Assembly: GCF_020889625.1 (NCBI RefSeq)
Contig: NZ_CP086380.1
Location: forward strand, 701,001-765,000
Reading direction: 5' to 3'
DNA: 64,000 bases
DNA from: Deinococcus radiophilus
GTDB lineage: Bacteria > Deinococcota > Deinococci > Deinococcales > Deinococcaceae
Shown: positions 27,828 to 37,471 of the stretch, piece by piece
Layout of the letters: every line of letters begins with the position of its first letter
Numbering within the stretch: the stretch's first letter is position 1
Notes under the pieces: generated by a model
The model's input: the letters and a program-made list of their open reading frames with translations, nothing else
What the model was told of the DNA's origin: nothing
Databases searched by the model: none
Position numbers and translations under genes: made by a program

Positions 27828-28130
27828 TTAGCCTTCAAGTGCGGTAATCTCAGTCCATTCCTCGGTGACGCGGTAGTCGCCGCCTGCCACAAAGTCGGCG
27901 GCCAGCCGCAGCGTTTCTTCGACCCACGCGTAATCATTGCTGACCGTGACCACCGCGATCACTTCCCAGTCGTGGGCGTCCAGGCCGTCCAGCCGGGCTG
28001 CTGTGACGGGAAAGCGCACCTTCAGTTTTTCTACCACCGGCTTGACCAGGGACCGCTTTTCCTTGAGGGACCGCACCCAGGGCATTTCCAGCCGCAGGGT
28101 CAGCGTGCCGACATAGCCCAGAGCGCTCAC
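27828..28130 (-). CDS. DUF503 (YlxP-like) protein
   Basis: This 100-aa protein has the DUF503 pattern: a first strand [20 protein letters not shown] with the family-typical SLKEKR, then [17 protein letters not shown] and a ferredoxin-like fold with ISVVTVSND-type strand [11 protein letters not shown]. Members often sit near rbfA/infB in Firmicutes and have no assigned role. It is followed, eight bases upstream, by the HMA-like gene on the same strand, with which it probably forms an operon. Confidence 0.85.
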   Translation of the reverse strand: MSALGYVGTLTLRLEMPWVRSLKEKRSLVKPVVEKLKVRFPVTAARLDGLDAHDWEVIAVVTVSNDYAWVEETLRLAADFVAGGDYRVTEEWTEITALEG

Positions 28131-28137
28131 CGCTGCT

Positions 28138-28350
28138 CTAGAGCATGCCTGCCAGGAAGCCCTGGCGGCGAACCTGACGCACCAGGTCCATCACGGTCTG
28201 GGCACTGGGATCATAGTGGACTTCAATCTGTCCGGTGTCGGGAATGGCTTTGCTGACGCCAGGCAAGGCCAGCAGGTGGTTGGCCACGCGCAGGCCAGCT
28301 TCGCGGTCCATGCCACGCACGCCCAGCAGAACTCGGGTAGGGTTCGTCAT
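28138..28350 (-). CDS. HMA-fold protein lacking the metal cysteines
   Basis: The 70-aa product has the length and strand-helix-strand pattern of heavy-metal-associated (CopZ/HMA) domains, including [20 protein letters not shown] and a terminal helix [13 protein letters not shown]. The loop that carries CxxC in copper chaperones reads [10 protein letters not shown] and has no cysteine, so thiol metal binding is unlikely. ATG 28350 is chosen to start just before the first strand; the frame is open to 28380. Its short spacing to DUF503 implies cotranscription. Confidence 0.7.
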   Translation of the reverse strand: MTNPTRVLLGVRGMDREAGLRVANHLLALPGVSKAIPDTGQIEVHYDPSAQTVMDLVRQVRRQGFLAGML

Positions 28351-28403
28351 GCCCTCAAGTATAGGTGGGGAATCTGGCAAGCTCCTGTCAGATTGCGCAG
28401 CAC

Positions 28404-28937
28404 TCAGTCCAGACTGGGCAGCGCCGTTTCCTCACGGCTGCCCAGATGGCGCACGGCGTAGTCCCCGACCCGGCGCACGTCTCCCAGGTCCCCGGCCAGC
28501 GGCCAGCCGGGCTGCGGTACAAAGTGAATCTCGTATACCGCCGTGTCATAGGCACTCTTGAAGAGGGCGCGGAGCAAGCCCGCATAAATGTCGTGTCGCA
28601 GCGGCAGTTCCAGGCCCGGCGTTGTGAGGAGTGTCCGGACCAACACAATGGGCTTGTCGCCCTGCCAGACACTCTGGGCCAGCACCAGCCCGCAGACCTC
28701 GCCCGCCCGCATAGCCACAAAGGAATGGTCCGTGCGGGCGTAGAACTTCAGTGCGCCCAGGCTGCTGCTCAGGCGGCCTTCGCGTTCGCGTTCGGGCAGC
28801 CCGGCAAAATCAGGGTCCAGTTCCAGCTGAGCGGCCAGATCCAGCGCAGCCACAGCCTCAAAGTCCAGTTCATTCAGGGCGCGGTAGGCTGCCACGGGGG
28901 CAGGTGCAGCCAGTGCGTCTTGCGGTTCGTGAGTCAT
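28404..28937 (-). CDS. DUF1999-like conserved protein
   Basis: This 177-aa protein is similar in layout to a Thermus/Deinococcus family known as DUF1999, whose structure looks like an acetyltransferase-type fold. A helix [15 protein letters not shown] is followed by [19 protein letters not shown] and [11 protein letters not shown], resembling GNAT strands. No acyl-CoA signature was clear. The family assignment is from memory and moderately uncertain. It lies upstream of the HMA-like gene on the same strand. Confidence 0.55.
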   Translation of the reverse strand: MTHEPQDALAAPAPVAAYRALNELDFEAVAALDLAAQLELDPDFAGLPEREREGRLSSSLGALKFYARTDHSFVAMRAGEVCGLVLAQSVWQGDKPIVLVRTLLTTPGLELPLRHDIYAGLLRALFKSAYDTAVYEIHFVPQPGWPLAGDLGDVRRVGDYAVRHLGSREETALPSLD

Positions 28938-29162
28938 CTGCTCAGGCTAGAGCATGTTCCATGATGGGTGGGGGAAATAAACCCTATAAGAGCGCTGAAG
29001 CTGAGCCTATGTTTATACTGAGTCCAAATCTATTCAAAAGCTCGCCTGTACCATCAGGCATCTGTTCGTCCAGGGCCAAACGTCTCAGACCCTTCACTGC
29101 TCTGGTCATGGACCTATCCCACTGCATCTGCCCCGGCTCCTTTCCAGAAAGGCCAACCCATC

Positions 29163-30875
29163 ATGACTCAAGACCACGCTCAGACCTACTTGACCCGACC
29201 CTGGCTGACCCATTACGAGGCGGGAGTTCCGCATGAATTTCATTCCTCCGACCGGGTCATGCCAGATCTGCTGCGTGAGAACGCCCGCGATTATGGCTCC
29301 AGACCAGCTGTTTCCTTTCTGGGTGCCTCTTTGAACTACACCCAGTTGTGGCAGCAGGTGCAAGCATTGGCGGCGGCCTTGCAAAAATCCGGAGTGCAGC
29401 CAGGCGACCGCGTAGCGATCATGCTGCCCAACCTGCCGCAGTTCGTGGTGTCGTTTTACGGCGCACTGCTGGCGGGTGCCGTGGTGGTCAACACCAGCCC
29501 GCTGTATGTGGCGGATGAATTGGCACATCAGCTCCAAGACAGTGGAGCGAGTACCCTGATCATTCTGGACTCGTTGCTGCCACGTTACCTGGAGGTGCAA
29601 GGCGGTGTTCCAGTCAAGCGGGTCTTCGTGGCGCGGGTAGAAGATGCCCTGGCTTTTCCCAAGAATCTGCTGTATCCCATCAAGCAGCGTCTGGAAAAAC
29701 AGCACGTCAAGGTACCCTGGAGCGATCACATCCTCCCGCTGCGCAGCGTGATTGCCTCTCAGAAGGGCGCACCGCAGCCGGTGACCCTGCGTCCGGACGA
29801 CGTGGCCCTGCTGCAGTACACCGGCGGCACCACGGGCCTGCCCAAAGGGGCCATGTTGACCCACCGCAACCTGATCGCCAATGCCGAACAGGCCTGGTCC
29901 TGGTTCAGTGAACTGAAAAAGGGAGAGGAAGTGGGTCTGGGGGCCATTCCTTATTTCCATGTTTATGGCATGACCGCTTCCATGAACCTGAATATTCTGG
30001 GCGCAGGTCACACGGTGCTGGTCCCCAACCCGCGTGATCTGAAGATGGTGCTATCGGAGATCCAGCGGACCAAACCCAGCCTGTTTCCGGCCGTGCCGAC
30101 GCTGTATAATGCCATCAACCATTATCCCGATATCTCCAAATATGATCTGTCGTCCATCAAGGCCTGTATCAGTGGCAGTGCGCCACTGCCGCTGGAAACG
30201 GCCCGCACCTTTAAGGAAATCACGCGGGGGGCCAATCTGGTGGAGGGCTACGGCCTGACCGAATCCAGCCCGATCACCCATGTGAACCCGGTCAGCAGCG
30301 AGCAGCGCGAAGGGTCCATCGGCCTGCCGCTGCCCGGTGTGGACGCGATGGTTATGGATGACGATGCCCAGCCAGTCCCCTTGGGCGAAACAGGTGAGCT
30401 GTGGGTCAGCGGACCGATGGTCATGAAGGGCTACTGGAACCGCAGCGAGGAAACTGCGAAAGTGCTCCGTGACTATGCTGGCAAGACCTGGCTGCTGACT
30501 GGCGACGTGGCCCGCATGGATGAGGCCGGGTACTTCTACATCGTGGACCGCAAGAAGGATTTGATCATTGCCAGCGGCTACAACATTTACCCCCGTGAGG
30601 TGGAAGAGGTCTTGTTTCAGCATCCGGCCGTGCTGGAAGCAGCCGTCGTAGGTGTGCCGGACGAGTACCGCGGCGAATCGGTTCACGCGGTGGTGGTGTT
30701 CCGCGAAGGCCAGGAAGCTTCTGAGAAAGAGCTGATCGGCTACTGCCGCGAGCACCTGAGTCCCTACAAGGCTCCGCGCTCGGTGGAGGTGCGCGCTGAG
30801 CTACCCAAGACGGCGGTCGGTAAGGTGCTGCGCCGCCAATTGCGCGAAGAGGTCTGGACCAGGCGCAGCGGCTGA
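29163..30875 (+). CDS. fadD: Long-chain fatty acid-CoA ligase
   Basis: This 570-aa adenylate-forming enzyme activates fatty acids to acyl-CoA. The AMP-binding motif YTGGTTGLPKGAMLTH is near residue 220, followed by the VEGYGLTESSP block, LLTGDVARMDEAGYFYIVDR and the catalytic-lysine region KTAVGKVLRRQL near the C terminus. The ATG at 29163 has AGAAAGG about 12 nt upstream. It stands alone. Substrate length cannot be read directly, but the fit is with FadD-type ligases rather than acetyl-CoA synthetase. Confidence 0.92.
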   Translation: MTQDHAQTYLTRPWLTHYEAGVPHEFHSSDRVMPDLLRENARDYGSRPAVSFLGASLNYTQLWQQVQALAAALQKSGVQPGDRVAIMLPNLPQFVVSFYGALLAGAVVVNTSPLYVADELAHQLQDSGASTLIILDSLLPRYLEVQGGVPVKRVFVARVEDALAFPKNLLYPIKQRLEKQHVKVPWSDHILPLRSVIASQKGAPQPVTLRPDDVALLQYTGGTTGLPKGAMLTHRNLIANAEQAWSWFSELKKGEEVGLGAIPYFHVYGMTASMNLNILGAGHTVLVPNPRDLKMVLSEIQRTKPSLFPAVPTLYNAINHYPDISKYDLSSIKACISGSAPLPLETARTFKEITRGANLVEGYGLTESSPITHVNPVSSEQREGSIGLPLPGVDAMVMDDDAQPVPLGETGELWVSGPMVMKGYWNRSEETAKVLRDYAGKTWLLTGDVARMDEAGYFYIVDRKKDLIIASGYNIYPREVEEVLFQHPAVLEAAVVGVPDEYRGESVHAVVVFREGQEASEKELIGYCREHLSPYKAPRSVEVRAELPKTAVGKVLRRQLREEVWTRRSG

Positions 30876-31110
30876 CCGAACCTGAAAGGACACCGTGCGC
30901 GGGTGGGAGGATAGGGAAAAGGCCCTGTCTTTCCATCCGCATATGCCATGATTGATCGCTGCATGCTCCATTCGGGCAATGTTCTAACCAGTGCGAAACA
31001 TGACCGGGCTAGACTGGGCTTTATTGCCAGGCCTGAGAAGCAAGCGGGCGGATCACACAAGGCCGCTGACGTACCGGGCAAGAAGCCCTGGTCATAAGGG
31101 AGAGACGACG

Positions 31111-33450
31111 TTGATACTGCTGGGTAAATTCTTCAAATTTTTCTTTTCGCTGCTGCTGGCAGTGGTCCTGGCCGGTGCCGGACTGGCCGGGGCGTTTGCC
31201 ATGAAATGGGCCGGTGAGCTGCCGGATTACCGTGAGCTGGACAGCCTGACCCTGGGCGCTGAAACCCGCGTGTTTGCGCGTGACGGGACACCGCTGGGCA
31301 CGCTGGTCCCGCGGGTAGGTGAGCAGAAAGTCAGCCGTACGCTGGTCCGCCTGAATGAGATCAGCCCTTTCATGACCGCGGCGGTGGTTGCCAACGAGGA
31401 CCGGACATTTTTCCAGCACTACGGTCTGGACCCACGCGGTATCGGGCGGCAGGTGCTGCGCGTGATGGAAGGTCAAGACGTGCAGGGCGGCTCTACGCTG
31501 ACCAACCAGCTGATTAAAAATACCCTGCTGTGGGACGAATTTGGCGGGGTGGCTACGCCCGACCGCAAGGCCAAGGAGTGGATGCTCAGCGTGCAGGTGG
31601 AGCGCTCCTTTACCAAAGAAGAGGTGCTGCAAAATTACCTGAACGCCATCTACTGGGGCGACGGCGGCCCGGTCGAGCTGTACGGCGTGTATTCGGCGGC
31701 GCAGTCCTATTTCGGTAAGGCCCCCAAGGATTTGACGCTGGGTGAAAGTGCCTACATGACGGTCCTGATTCCCAACCCCTATCAGCGCTATCAGAACTAC
31801 GAGCAGGCCTACGGCCTGATGAAAGTGCTGCTCAAACGTATGGAAGAGGATGGCTGGATCACCGCCCAGCAGCGTGAGAACGCCCTGGCCGAAAAGGTGC
31901 AGCCCAAAGGCTGGCAGGTGCAGTACAGCGCTCCCGGCGAGATTGCCAGTGCCGAGCTGGTGGATCCCAAAGCCAAGGAGCTGCGCGACGTGACCACCAA
32001 CCGCGCGCCGCACTTTACCCAGCAAGTGGAGCAGGAACTGACCCAGTTGCTGGGCAGCGACAAGGTGTACGGCGCTGGTGGACTGCGGGTCTACACCACC
32101 CTGGACCTGAAGGTACAGAACGCAGTGGAGACGGCCAGCCGTGAGGCGGTGCGCCTTCCCAGTGGCGCCACCCTGGGGGCCACCATCATGGACCCCTATA
32201 CCGGCGAAGTGCTGGGCATGATCGGTCAGAAGATTCGCGAGGGTGAACCTATCCCCGACTGGAACAATGCCGCGCAGGGCCAGCGCCAGATCGGTTCGAC
32301 CATCAAGCCGCTGCTGTACACCGTGGGTCTGCAAACGGGGCTGCGTCAGGACCACCGTGAAGAGGACCGCCCGGTCAGCTTCCCGTGTGATACCTGCGAG
32401 GATGGCATGTACAGCCCGCAGAACTTCGAGGGCGCGACGACCTTCCGCAACATGACCATCCGCGAAGCGCTGGACCGCTCGCTGAACCTGGTCACCGTGC
32501 GTCTGGCCGACCGGATCGGTCTGGAAAAATTCTTCGGCAAGCTGGGCGAACTGGGCATTCCGCCCAATGACGGCACTGGGCTGGCGGCCGCGCTGGGTGC
32601 CATTGAAACCACCCCAATTAACATGGCCGCAGCCTACGCGCCTTTCGTGAACGGGGGCGTGTACTACAAGCCGCGTTACATCACCCGAATTGAGACGGCA
32701 CGTGGTGAGGTGCTGTACGACGCGGGCAACGAGAACATCAAGCCAGTGCGGGTCTGGTCGCCGCAGGTGGCCTATCTGGGTCTGGATATGATTCGTGGCG
32801 TCGTGAACGACCTCAAGCCAGAGCAGGGCGGGCTGGCCAGTGGGGCCAAGTTTGGCGAGTGGTCGGTGGCGGGCAAGACCGGAACCAGTAACGGCCCCAA
32901 GGATCTGTGGTTCGTCGGTACCACGCCGCTGTATACGGGAGCCGTCTGGGTCGGGAAGCAGGAGGGCGGCGACATGCCGATCAACTCCTACTCCGGAGTC
33001 GTGAACGCGCCGATCTGGAAGCGAATGATGGAAGTGGCCCACGCAGGCAAGACCAAGGCTGAGTATCAGCAGCCTCCAGGTATCCTTTTCGCTGAGCATC
33101 CCGACAAGGAATGGATGCCGGAAGTCAAGTTCGCCTATATTGACCCGAGTTACCGCGACGCAGCCACCGATGTCGAAGGACAGGTGATGCCCCAGCAGGG
33201 CGCGCGCTACAGCGAAGTGGAATGGTACCCTTCCGACCCCAGCTCCACCGAGCTGGTCGGTATTGATCGCCGTACCGGACGCCTGGCTACCGAATTCACG
33301 CCGCCCGAGGAGGTCATCATGCGCCGGATTCGCACCGCCGATCTGCCTTCTTACTCCCCTGATATGCCTGGGAGCAGTAAGGCGACCGAAACCGACACTG
33401 CGGGCGCGGGCGAGTCCCAGGACACAGACTCCGCCGACACTCAGGAATGA
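31111..33450 (+). CDS. Class A penicillin-binding protein (PBP1A type)
   Basis: This 779-aa bifunctional peptidoglycan synthase has one N-terminal membrane helix ([14 protein letters not shown]), a glycosyltransferase domain with [10 protein letters not shown] and [12 protein letters not shown], and a transpeptidase domain with SxxK in [12 protein letters not shown] in RSLNLVTV and [11 protein letters not shown] 70-residue Ser/Thr/Asp-rich tail follows. I place the start at TTG 31111, which has AAGGGAGAG at 31097-31105 and leads straight into the membrane helix; the upstream GTG at 30991 would add a polar 40-residue segment with no ribosome-binding site. coaE overlaps the stop by four bases. 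Confidence 0.88.
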   Translation: MILLGKFFKFFFSLLLAVVLAGAGLAGAFAMKWAGELPDYRELDSLTLGAETRVFARDGTPLGTLVPRVGEQKVSRTLVRLNEISPFMTAAVVANEDRTFFQHYGLDPRGIGRQVLRVMEGQDVQGGSTLTNQLIKNTLLWDEFGGVATPDRKAKEWMLSVQVERSFTKEEVLQNYLNAIYWGDGGPVELYGVYSAAQSYFGKAPKDLTLGESAYMTVLIPNPYQRYQNYEQAYGLMKVLLKRMEEDGWITAQQRENALAEKVQPKGWQVQYSAPGEIASAELVDPKAKELRDVTTNRAPHFTQQVEQELTQLLGSDKVYGAGGLRVYTTLDLKVQNAVETASREAVRLPSGATLGATIMDPYTGEVLGMIGQKIREGEPIPDWNNAAQGQRQIGSTIKPLLYTVGLQTGLRQDHREEDRPVSFPCDTCEDGMYSPQNFEGATTFRNMTIREALDRSLNLVTVRLADRIGLEKFFGKLGELGIPPNDGTGLAAALGAIETTPINMAAAYAPFVNGGVYYKPRYITRIETARGEVLYDAGNENIKPVRVWSPQVAYLGLDMIRGVVNDLKPEQGGLASGAKFGEWSVAGKTGTSNGPKDLWFVGTTPLYTGAVWVGKQEGGDMPINSYSGVVNAPIWKRMMEVAHAGKTKAEYQQPPGILFAEHPDKEWMPEVKFAYIDPSYRDAATDVEGQVMPQQGARYSEVEWYPSDPSSTELVGIDRRTGRLATEFTPPEEVIMRRIRTADLPSYSPDMPGSSKATETDTAGAGESQDTDSADTQE

Positions 33451-34073
33451 GCGGTGGTGCAGCCCAGCGGACCCGCCGTCTGGGGCTGACCGGCAGTATC
33501 GGTGCGGGCAAAAGCACGGTGGCCGCGCTGCTGCGTGAAGCGGGGCTGACTGTCACCGATGCCGACGCCTTGGGCCGTGAGGTCACGGCGTCACCTGAGG
33601 TGCTGACCGAGTTGGCCCGGCTGTGGCCGGAGGTGGTGTCTACCGGACCGGGACGGCTTCCGGCACTGGACCGTGCTGCCCTGGCGGCCCGTGTGTTCGG
33701 CCACCCAGAGCAGTTGGCGCAACTTGAGGCCCTGACGCACCCACGCATCCGCTCGGCCACGGAAGCCGCCTGGCAAGCGGCGCAGGATCGGGGGGAGAGT
33801 TGGGTGGTCCATGACATCCCTCTGCTGTTTGAAAAGGGCCTGGACAGAGATATGGACGCGGTGTGGGTGGTGGACGCACCACTGGAGCTGCGCTTAAAGC
33901 GCCTGGCAGAGCGCAGTGGCCTGACCCGTGAGCAAGCCCTGGCCCGTGAGGCGGCGCAGTGGCCTCCTGCTGACAAGCGTGCCCGCGCCGACACCGTGAT
34001 TGTCAATGACAGGACGCTGGCTGATCTGCGTCAGCAAGTCACCTCAGCGCTGCACCAACTAGGCTTGGGCTGA
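33447..34073 (+). CDS. coaE: Dephospho-CoA kinase
   Basis: This 208-aa P-loop kinase phosphorylates dephospho-CoA in the last step of coenzyme A synthesis. Walker A is [10 protein letters not shown] at about 12-21; the conserved [11 protein letters not shown] and [13 protein letters not shown] blocks and an RxxxR-type lid follow. It is coupled to the PBP gene by an ATGA overlap. A terminator lies 20 nt downstream. Confidence 0.95.
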   Translation: MSGGAAQRTRRLGLTGSIGAGKSTVAALLREAGLTVTDADALGREVTASPEVLTELARLWPEVVSTGPGRLPALDRAALAARVFGHPEQLAQLEALTHPRIRSATEAAWQAAQDRGESWVVHDIPLLFEKGLDRDMDAVWVVDAPLELRLKRLAERSGLTREQALAREAAQWPPADKRARADTVIVNDRTLADLRQQVTSALHQLGLG

Positions 34074-34094
34074 GCGTCTGAAGGGAACATTCCA

Positions 34095-34120
34095 GCTCTG
34101 ATCATCAGAGCAATATTTTG
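34095..34120 (+). terminator. Terminator of the PBP-coaE operon
   Basis: GCTCTGA and TCAGAGC pair perfectly around TCA and are followed by AATATTTTG. Confidence 0.65.
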
Positions 34121-34174
34121 TGAGGGTCTTTCAGCATATCAGTCCCACGCGACGTTTGCAGTGGCCTGGCCTGC

Positions 34175-34203
34175 TTCCCGAACAAATTATGGATAACTAT
34201 ACT
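34175..34203 (+). promoter_or_regulatory. Possible promoter of the glutamine synthetase gene
   Basis: TATACT at 34198-34203 is a good -10 box, with a weak TTCCCG 17 nt upstream as -35. The leader to the ATG at 34292 would be about 80 nt. Confidence 0.35.
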
Positions 34204-34291
34204 GACACCTTGAATTTTGCCTGTCCGGAAGAGTTGCGTAGAGGCTGTAGGGCCGCGCTTCCAGTTCCCGGAGCAGTTGCCGGAGGAATAT

Positions 34292-36442
34292 ATGGAAAGT
34301 GATTTCAGAGTAATTTCCGCTGCCCGTCAGACCAACCTGGTCGAGCAGCCCTCGCCCCGTGAACTGATTGACGATGTCTATGCCAGTGACGTGCTGACCC
34401 TGGACGATCTGCGCAGCCGCCTGAGTAAGCCGGTCTTCAGGAGCCTACAATCCACCATCGAACGCGGCACCCCAGTCGACGCCGGCATTGCCGATACGGT
34501 GGCGTTGGCCATGAAAAACTGGGCCATGGAGCGCGGTGCTTCGCACTACACCCACTGGTTTCAGCCACTGACCGGCAGCACCGCCGAGAAGCACGACTCG
34601 TTTCTCTCCCCGATGGGTGACGGTAAGGTCATGTCGGCCTTTGGCGGTAGCGAACTGCTCCAGGCCGAGCCGGACGCGTCTTCGTTTCCGTCGGGCGGCC
34701 TACGGGCCACCTTTGAGGCGCGGGGCTACACCGTTTGGGACCCCACCAGCCCTGCTTTCATCCTGCGGCACTCGGGCGGAGCCACCCTGTGTATTCCAGC
34801 CATTTTCGCGTCGTGGAACGGCGAAGCGCTGGACCAGAAAACTCCGCTGCTGCGCTCCACTGAAGCCCTGAACCGCGCTGTCGTTCCGGCACTGCGGCTG
34901 TTTGGAGCTTCCGAAGGCACCCGCGTGATTAGCACCCTGGGCGCCGAGCAGGAATACTTCCTGATTGCCGAGGAATTCTACTACCAGCGCCCGGACCTGA
35001 TGATGGCGGGCCGGACCCTGTTCGGGGCCAAGCCGCCGCGTGGGCAGGAACTGGAAGACCATTACTTCGGCAATATCCCTGACCGGGCCCTGACCTTCAT
35101 GAGCGACGCTGAAAGTCAGCTGTACGCCCTGGGTATTCCGATCAAGACCCGCCACAAGGAAGTGGCCCCCGGTCAGTTCGAGTTGGCCCCGATCTTCGAG
35201 GAATCCAACGTGGCCGCCGATCACCAGCAGCTCACCATGCAGGTGATGCAGAGCACCGCCCGCCGTCACGGCCTGGTGGCGCTGCTGCACGAAAAGCCCT
35301 TCGCGGGTATGAACGGCAGCGGTAAGCACTGCAACTGGAGCATGTCCACCGACGCAGGTGAAAACCTGCTGGAGCCGGGCGACACCCCGCACGAGAACCT
35401 GCAATTCCTGTTCTTCTGCTCGGCGGTCATCAAGGCGGTGGACGATCACCAGGACCTGCTGCGGATCAGCGTGGCCAGTGCCAGCAACGATCACCGCCTG
35501 GGTGCCCAGGAAGCGCCCCCTGCGATCATCTCCATGTTCTTCGGCAGTGAGCTGACCGAGATTTTTGAGCGCCTGGAGAGCGGTGTGGGCGGACGCGGTG
35601 AGCGAAAAGGTCTGCTGGGCATGGGCAGCCCCGTACTGCCGCATATTCCCCGCCACGCTGGGGACCGCAACCGCACCAGCCCGTTTGCCTTTACCGGCAA
35701 CAAGTTCGAGTTCCGCGCACCGGGTTCCTCGCAGAGCATCTCGCTGCCCGTGACCATGCTGAACGTCATCGTGGCCGACGCAGTGACTGAGCTGACTGGA
35801 CAGCTTCAAGCCCGTCTGGATGCTGGAACCGATCTGGACAAGGCTGTGGGCGAGATCGTGCGGGAAACCTACACGCAGCACAAGCGCATCCTGTTCAACG
35901 GTGATGGCTACGACGAGGCCTGGCACCGCGAAGCCGAGCAGGAGCGCGGCCTGCTGAATCTGCGGACCAGCCTGGACGCCTATCCGCAGCTGACCAGCGA
36001 GAAGAACGTGGCCCTCTTCGAGCGTCATCAGGTGCTGGATGCCCGTGAACTGGAAGCCCGCCAGGAAATCATGTTCGATATCTACTTCAAGACAGTGAAC
36101 ATCGAAGGTGAACTGACCGAAACCATCGCTCAGTCGGTGCTCCTGCCCAACACACTGGCTTATCTGCGTGATCTGTACGCGTCGGGCCAAAGTCTGGCGG
36201 TCAAGGGTCTGATCAGCGAACTGGAAACACTGAACGACGCACTGTATCAGGCGTTGCAAGAACTGCGCACTCAGAATGCCGAGTTGGGCGGCGAATCGGC
36301 CCATGAAAAGGCCTTCCACCTGCGTGACAATGTGTTGCCTGCCATGCTGAAAGTTCGCCGCGCTGCCGATGAACTGGAGAAACTGGTCAGCGACGAGCAC
36401 TGGAAGCTGCCTACTTACCGTCAGATGCTGTTCGTGAAGTAA
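34292..36442 (+). CDS. glnN: Glutamine synthetase type III
   Basis: This 716-aa enzyme makes glutamine from glutamate, ammonia and ATP and forms dodecamers. The length and the motifs GSTAEKHDSFLSP, LGAEQEYFLI, FAGMNGSGKHCNWSM and RTSPFAFTGNKFEFRAPGSS are characteristic of GSIII rather than GSI. GGAGGA at 34282-34287 supports the ATG at 34292; the frame is open back to 34217. A hairpin with a T run ends the transcript. No amtB or glnB is next to it. Confidence 0.95.
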   Translation: MESDFRVISAARQTNLVEQPSPRELIDDVYASDVLTLDDLRSRLSKPVFRSLQSTIERGTPVDAGIADTVALAMKNWAMERGASHYTHWFQPLTGSTAEKHDSFLSPMGDGKVMSAFGGSELLQAEPDASSFPSGGLRATFEARGYTVWDPTSPAFILRHSGGATLCIPAIFASWNGEALDQKTPLLRSTEALNRAVVPALRLFGASEGTRVISTLGAEQEYFLIAEEFYYQRPDLMMAGRTLFGAKPPRGQELEDHYFGNIPDRALTFMSDAESQLYALGIPIKTRHKEVAPGQFELAPIFEESNVAADHQQLTMQVMQSTARRHGLVALLHEKPFAGMNGSGKHCNWSMSTDAGENLLEPGDTPHENLQFLFFCSAVIKAVDDHQDLLRISVASASNDHRLGAQEAPPAIISMFFGSELTEIFERLESGVGGRGERKGLLGMGSPVLPHIPRHAGDRNRTSPFAFTGNKFEFRAPGSSQSISLPVTMLNVIVADAVTELTGQLQARLDAGTDLDKAVGEIVRETYTQHKRILFNGDGYDEAWHREAEQERGLLNLRTSLDAYPQLTSEKNVALFERHQVLDARELEARQEIMFDIYFKTVNIEGELTETIAQSVLLPNTLAYLRDLYASGQSLAVKGLISELETLNDALYQALQELRTQNAELGGESAHEKAFHLRDNVLPAMLKVRRAADELEKLVSDEHWKLPTYRQMLFVK

Positions 36443-36459
36443 GCTCGGCACTCTATCCG

Positions 36460-36496
36460 AACTCCCGCCCGGTCCAGTGTCCGGCGAGAGTTTTTT
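36460..36496 (+). terminator. Terminator of glnN
   Basis: AACTCCCGCCCGG pairs with CCGGCGAGAGTT with small mismatches around TCCAGTGT and runs into TTTTTT. Confidence 0.7.
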
Positions 36497-36566
36497 GCCC
36501 TACGGCTGGCAATAGCGCAGAGCGTTCCCGCAGTTTTCGGCCCGCTGCGCTATAACATAGGCATCT

Positions 36567-37394
36567 GTGTTTAGCATGCGTAACAAATCCGCAGTGGGTG
36601 CCCCTGATCTGCAAGCTGGCCTGGCCGAACTGGGGCTGGACGGTACCCAGCATGTGCTGGCCCACGCCTCGCTGCGCTCCTTCGGGCGCCTGGAGGGCGG
36701 GTCACGCACCCTGGTAGACACCCTGCAGCGCTGCACGGCGACGCTGGCGGCCCCGGCTTTTACCTATTCCACCATGCTGTACCGTCCTACCGATCCGGTT
36801 CACGCCCGCTACCACCGGGACCGGCGTGTGAGCCGCGAACTCGGAAGGTTACCGCAGGAGATGGTGGAGCGTGCTGAGGCGCGGCGCTCCTTTCACCCGA
36901 CCCTCAGCTTCGTGGCGCTGGGCCAGGAGGCCGAATACGTCACTCAGAGTCAGTCGCTGGACCAGCCCTATCAGCCGGTCGGGGCACTGTACGAACTGGA
37001 CGGGTACTCGCTGATGATCGGGACCGAATGGGACAGCAACACGGCGGTGCATTACGGCGAGTACCTGGCTGGCGTGCCGTACCTAACCCGCTGGGCGGAG
37101 GTAGACGGTGAGGTCAAGGGCATGGCCTTTCCCAATTGCTCGGCAGACTTCGGGAATTTGGCCCCATCGGTGCAGGGTCTGGGTCGGCAGGTCCAGGTGG
37201 GCCAGAGCTTGCTGCAACTCTACCCAATGCGCCCGCTGATAGACCGCACGGTGGCCTTGCTGGAGCGCCAGCCGGGAGCGCTGCTGTGCCGCTCACGCTC
37301 TTGCCGCTGTCAGGATGTGGGCCGAGTGATTGATACACAAGGTTTGCGTCCCCGGACCCATCAGGTGCGCCATCGTGAACTGCATTCCGGCTGA
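36567..37394 (+). CDS. Aminoglycoside N(3)-acetyltransferase family protein
   Basis: This 275-aa protein follows the AAC(3) pattern: VLAHASLRSFGRLEGG near residue 30, a helix with TLVDTLQ, and APAFTYSTMLY, with FHPTLSFVALG and DSNTAVHYGEY later. The C-terminal CRSRSCRCQDVG has three cysteines in the position of a family cysteine cluster. AAC(3) proteins acetylate aminoglycosides, but chromosomal copies may act on other amines (for example FrbF- or YokD-like). TATAAC/TAACAT at 36551-36558 lies 8-10 nt before a GTG at 36567, with an ATG at 36576 as alternative start. Confidence 0.85.
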   Translation: MFSMRNKSAVGAPDLQAGLAELGLDGTQHVLAHASLRSFGRLEGGSRTLVDTLQRCTATLAAPAFTYSTMLYRPTDPVHARYHRDRRVSRELGRLPQEMVERAEARRSFHPTLSFVALGQEAEYVTQSQSLDQPYQPVGALYELDGYSLMIGTEWDSNTAVHYGEYLAGVPYLTRWAEVDGEVKGMAFPNCSADFGNLAPSVQGLGRQVQVGQSLLQLYPMRPLIDRTVALLERQPGALLCRSRSCRCQDVGRVIDTQGLRPRTHQVRHRELHSG

Positions 37395-37414
37395 GGGGCA
37401 GCCCGGTCAGAACA

Positions 37415-37462
37415 CGAGATAGCGCGGCGGGAATCGAGTGTGATTTCCGCCGCGCTATCTCG
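37415..37462. terminator. Long hairpin between convergent genes
   Basis: CGAGATAGCGCGGCGG pairs perfectly with CCGCCGCGCTATCTCG over 16 bp around a short loop. It has no T tract on either side. It lies between the AAC(3)-like gene and the ferredoxin reductase gene and probably stops or separates both transcripts. Confidence 0.5.
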
Positions 37463-37471
37463 TCCGAGGCG

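Noticed and set aside
31021..33099. 692-codon open frame on the minus strand
   Set aside because: It is antisense to the PBP gene, has His/Gln-rich composition typical of GC-rich shadow frames and no recognisable domain.
34700..36451. 583-codon open frame on the minus strand
   Set aside because: It lies entirely opposite glnN, whose protein matches type III glutamine synthetase throughout; the antisense frame has no family.
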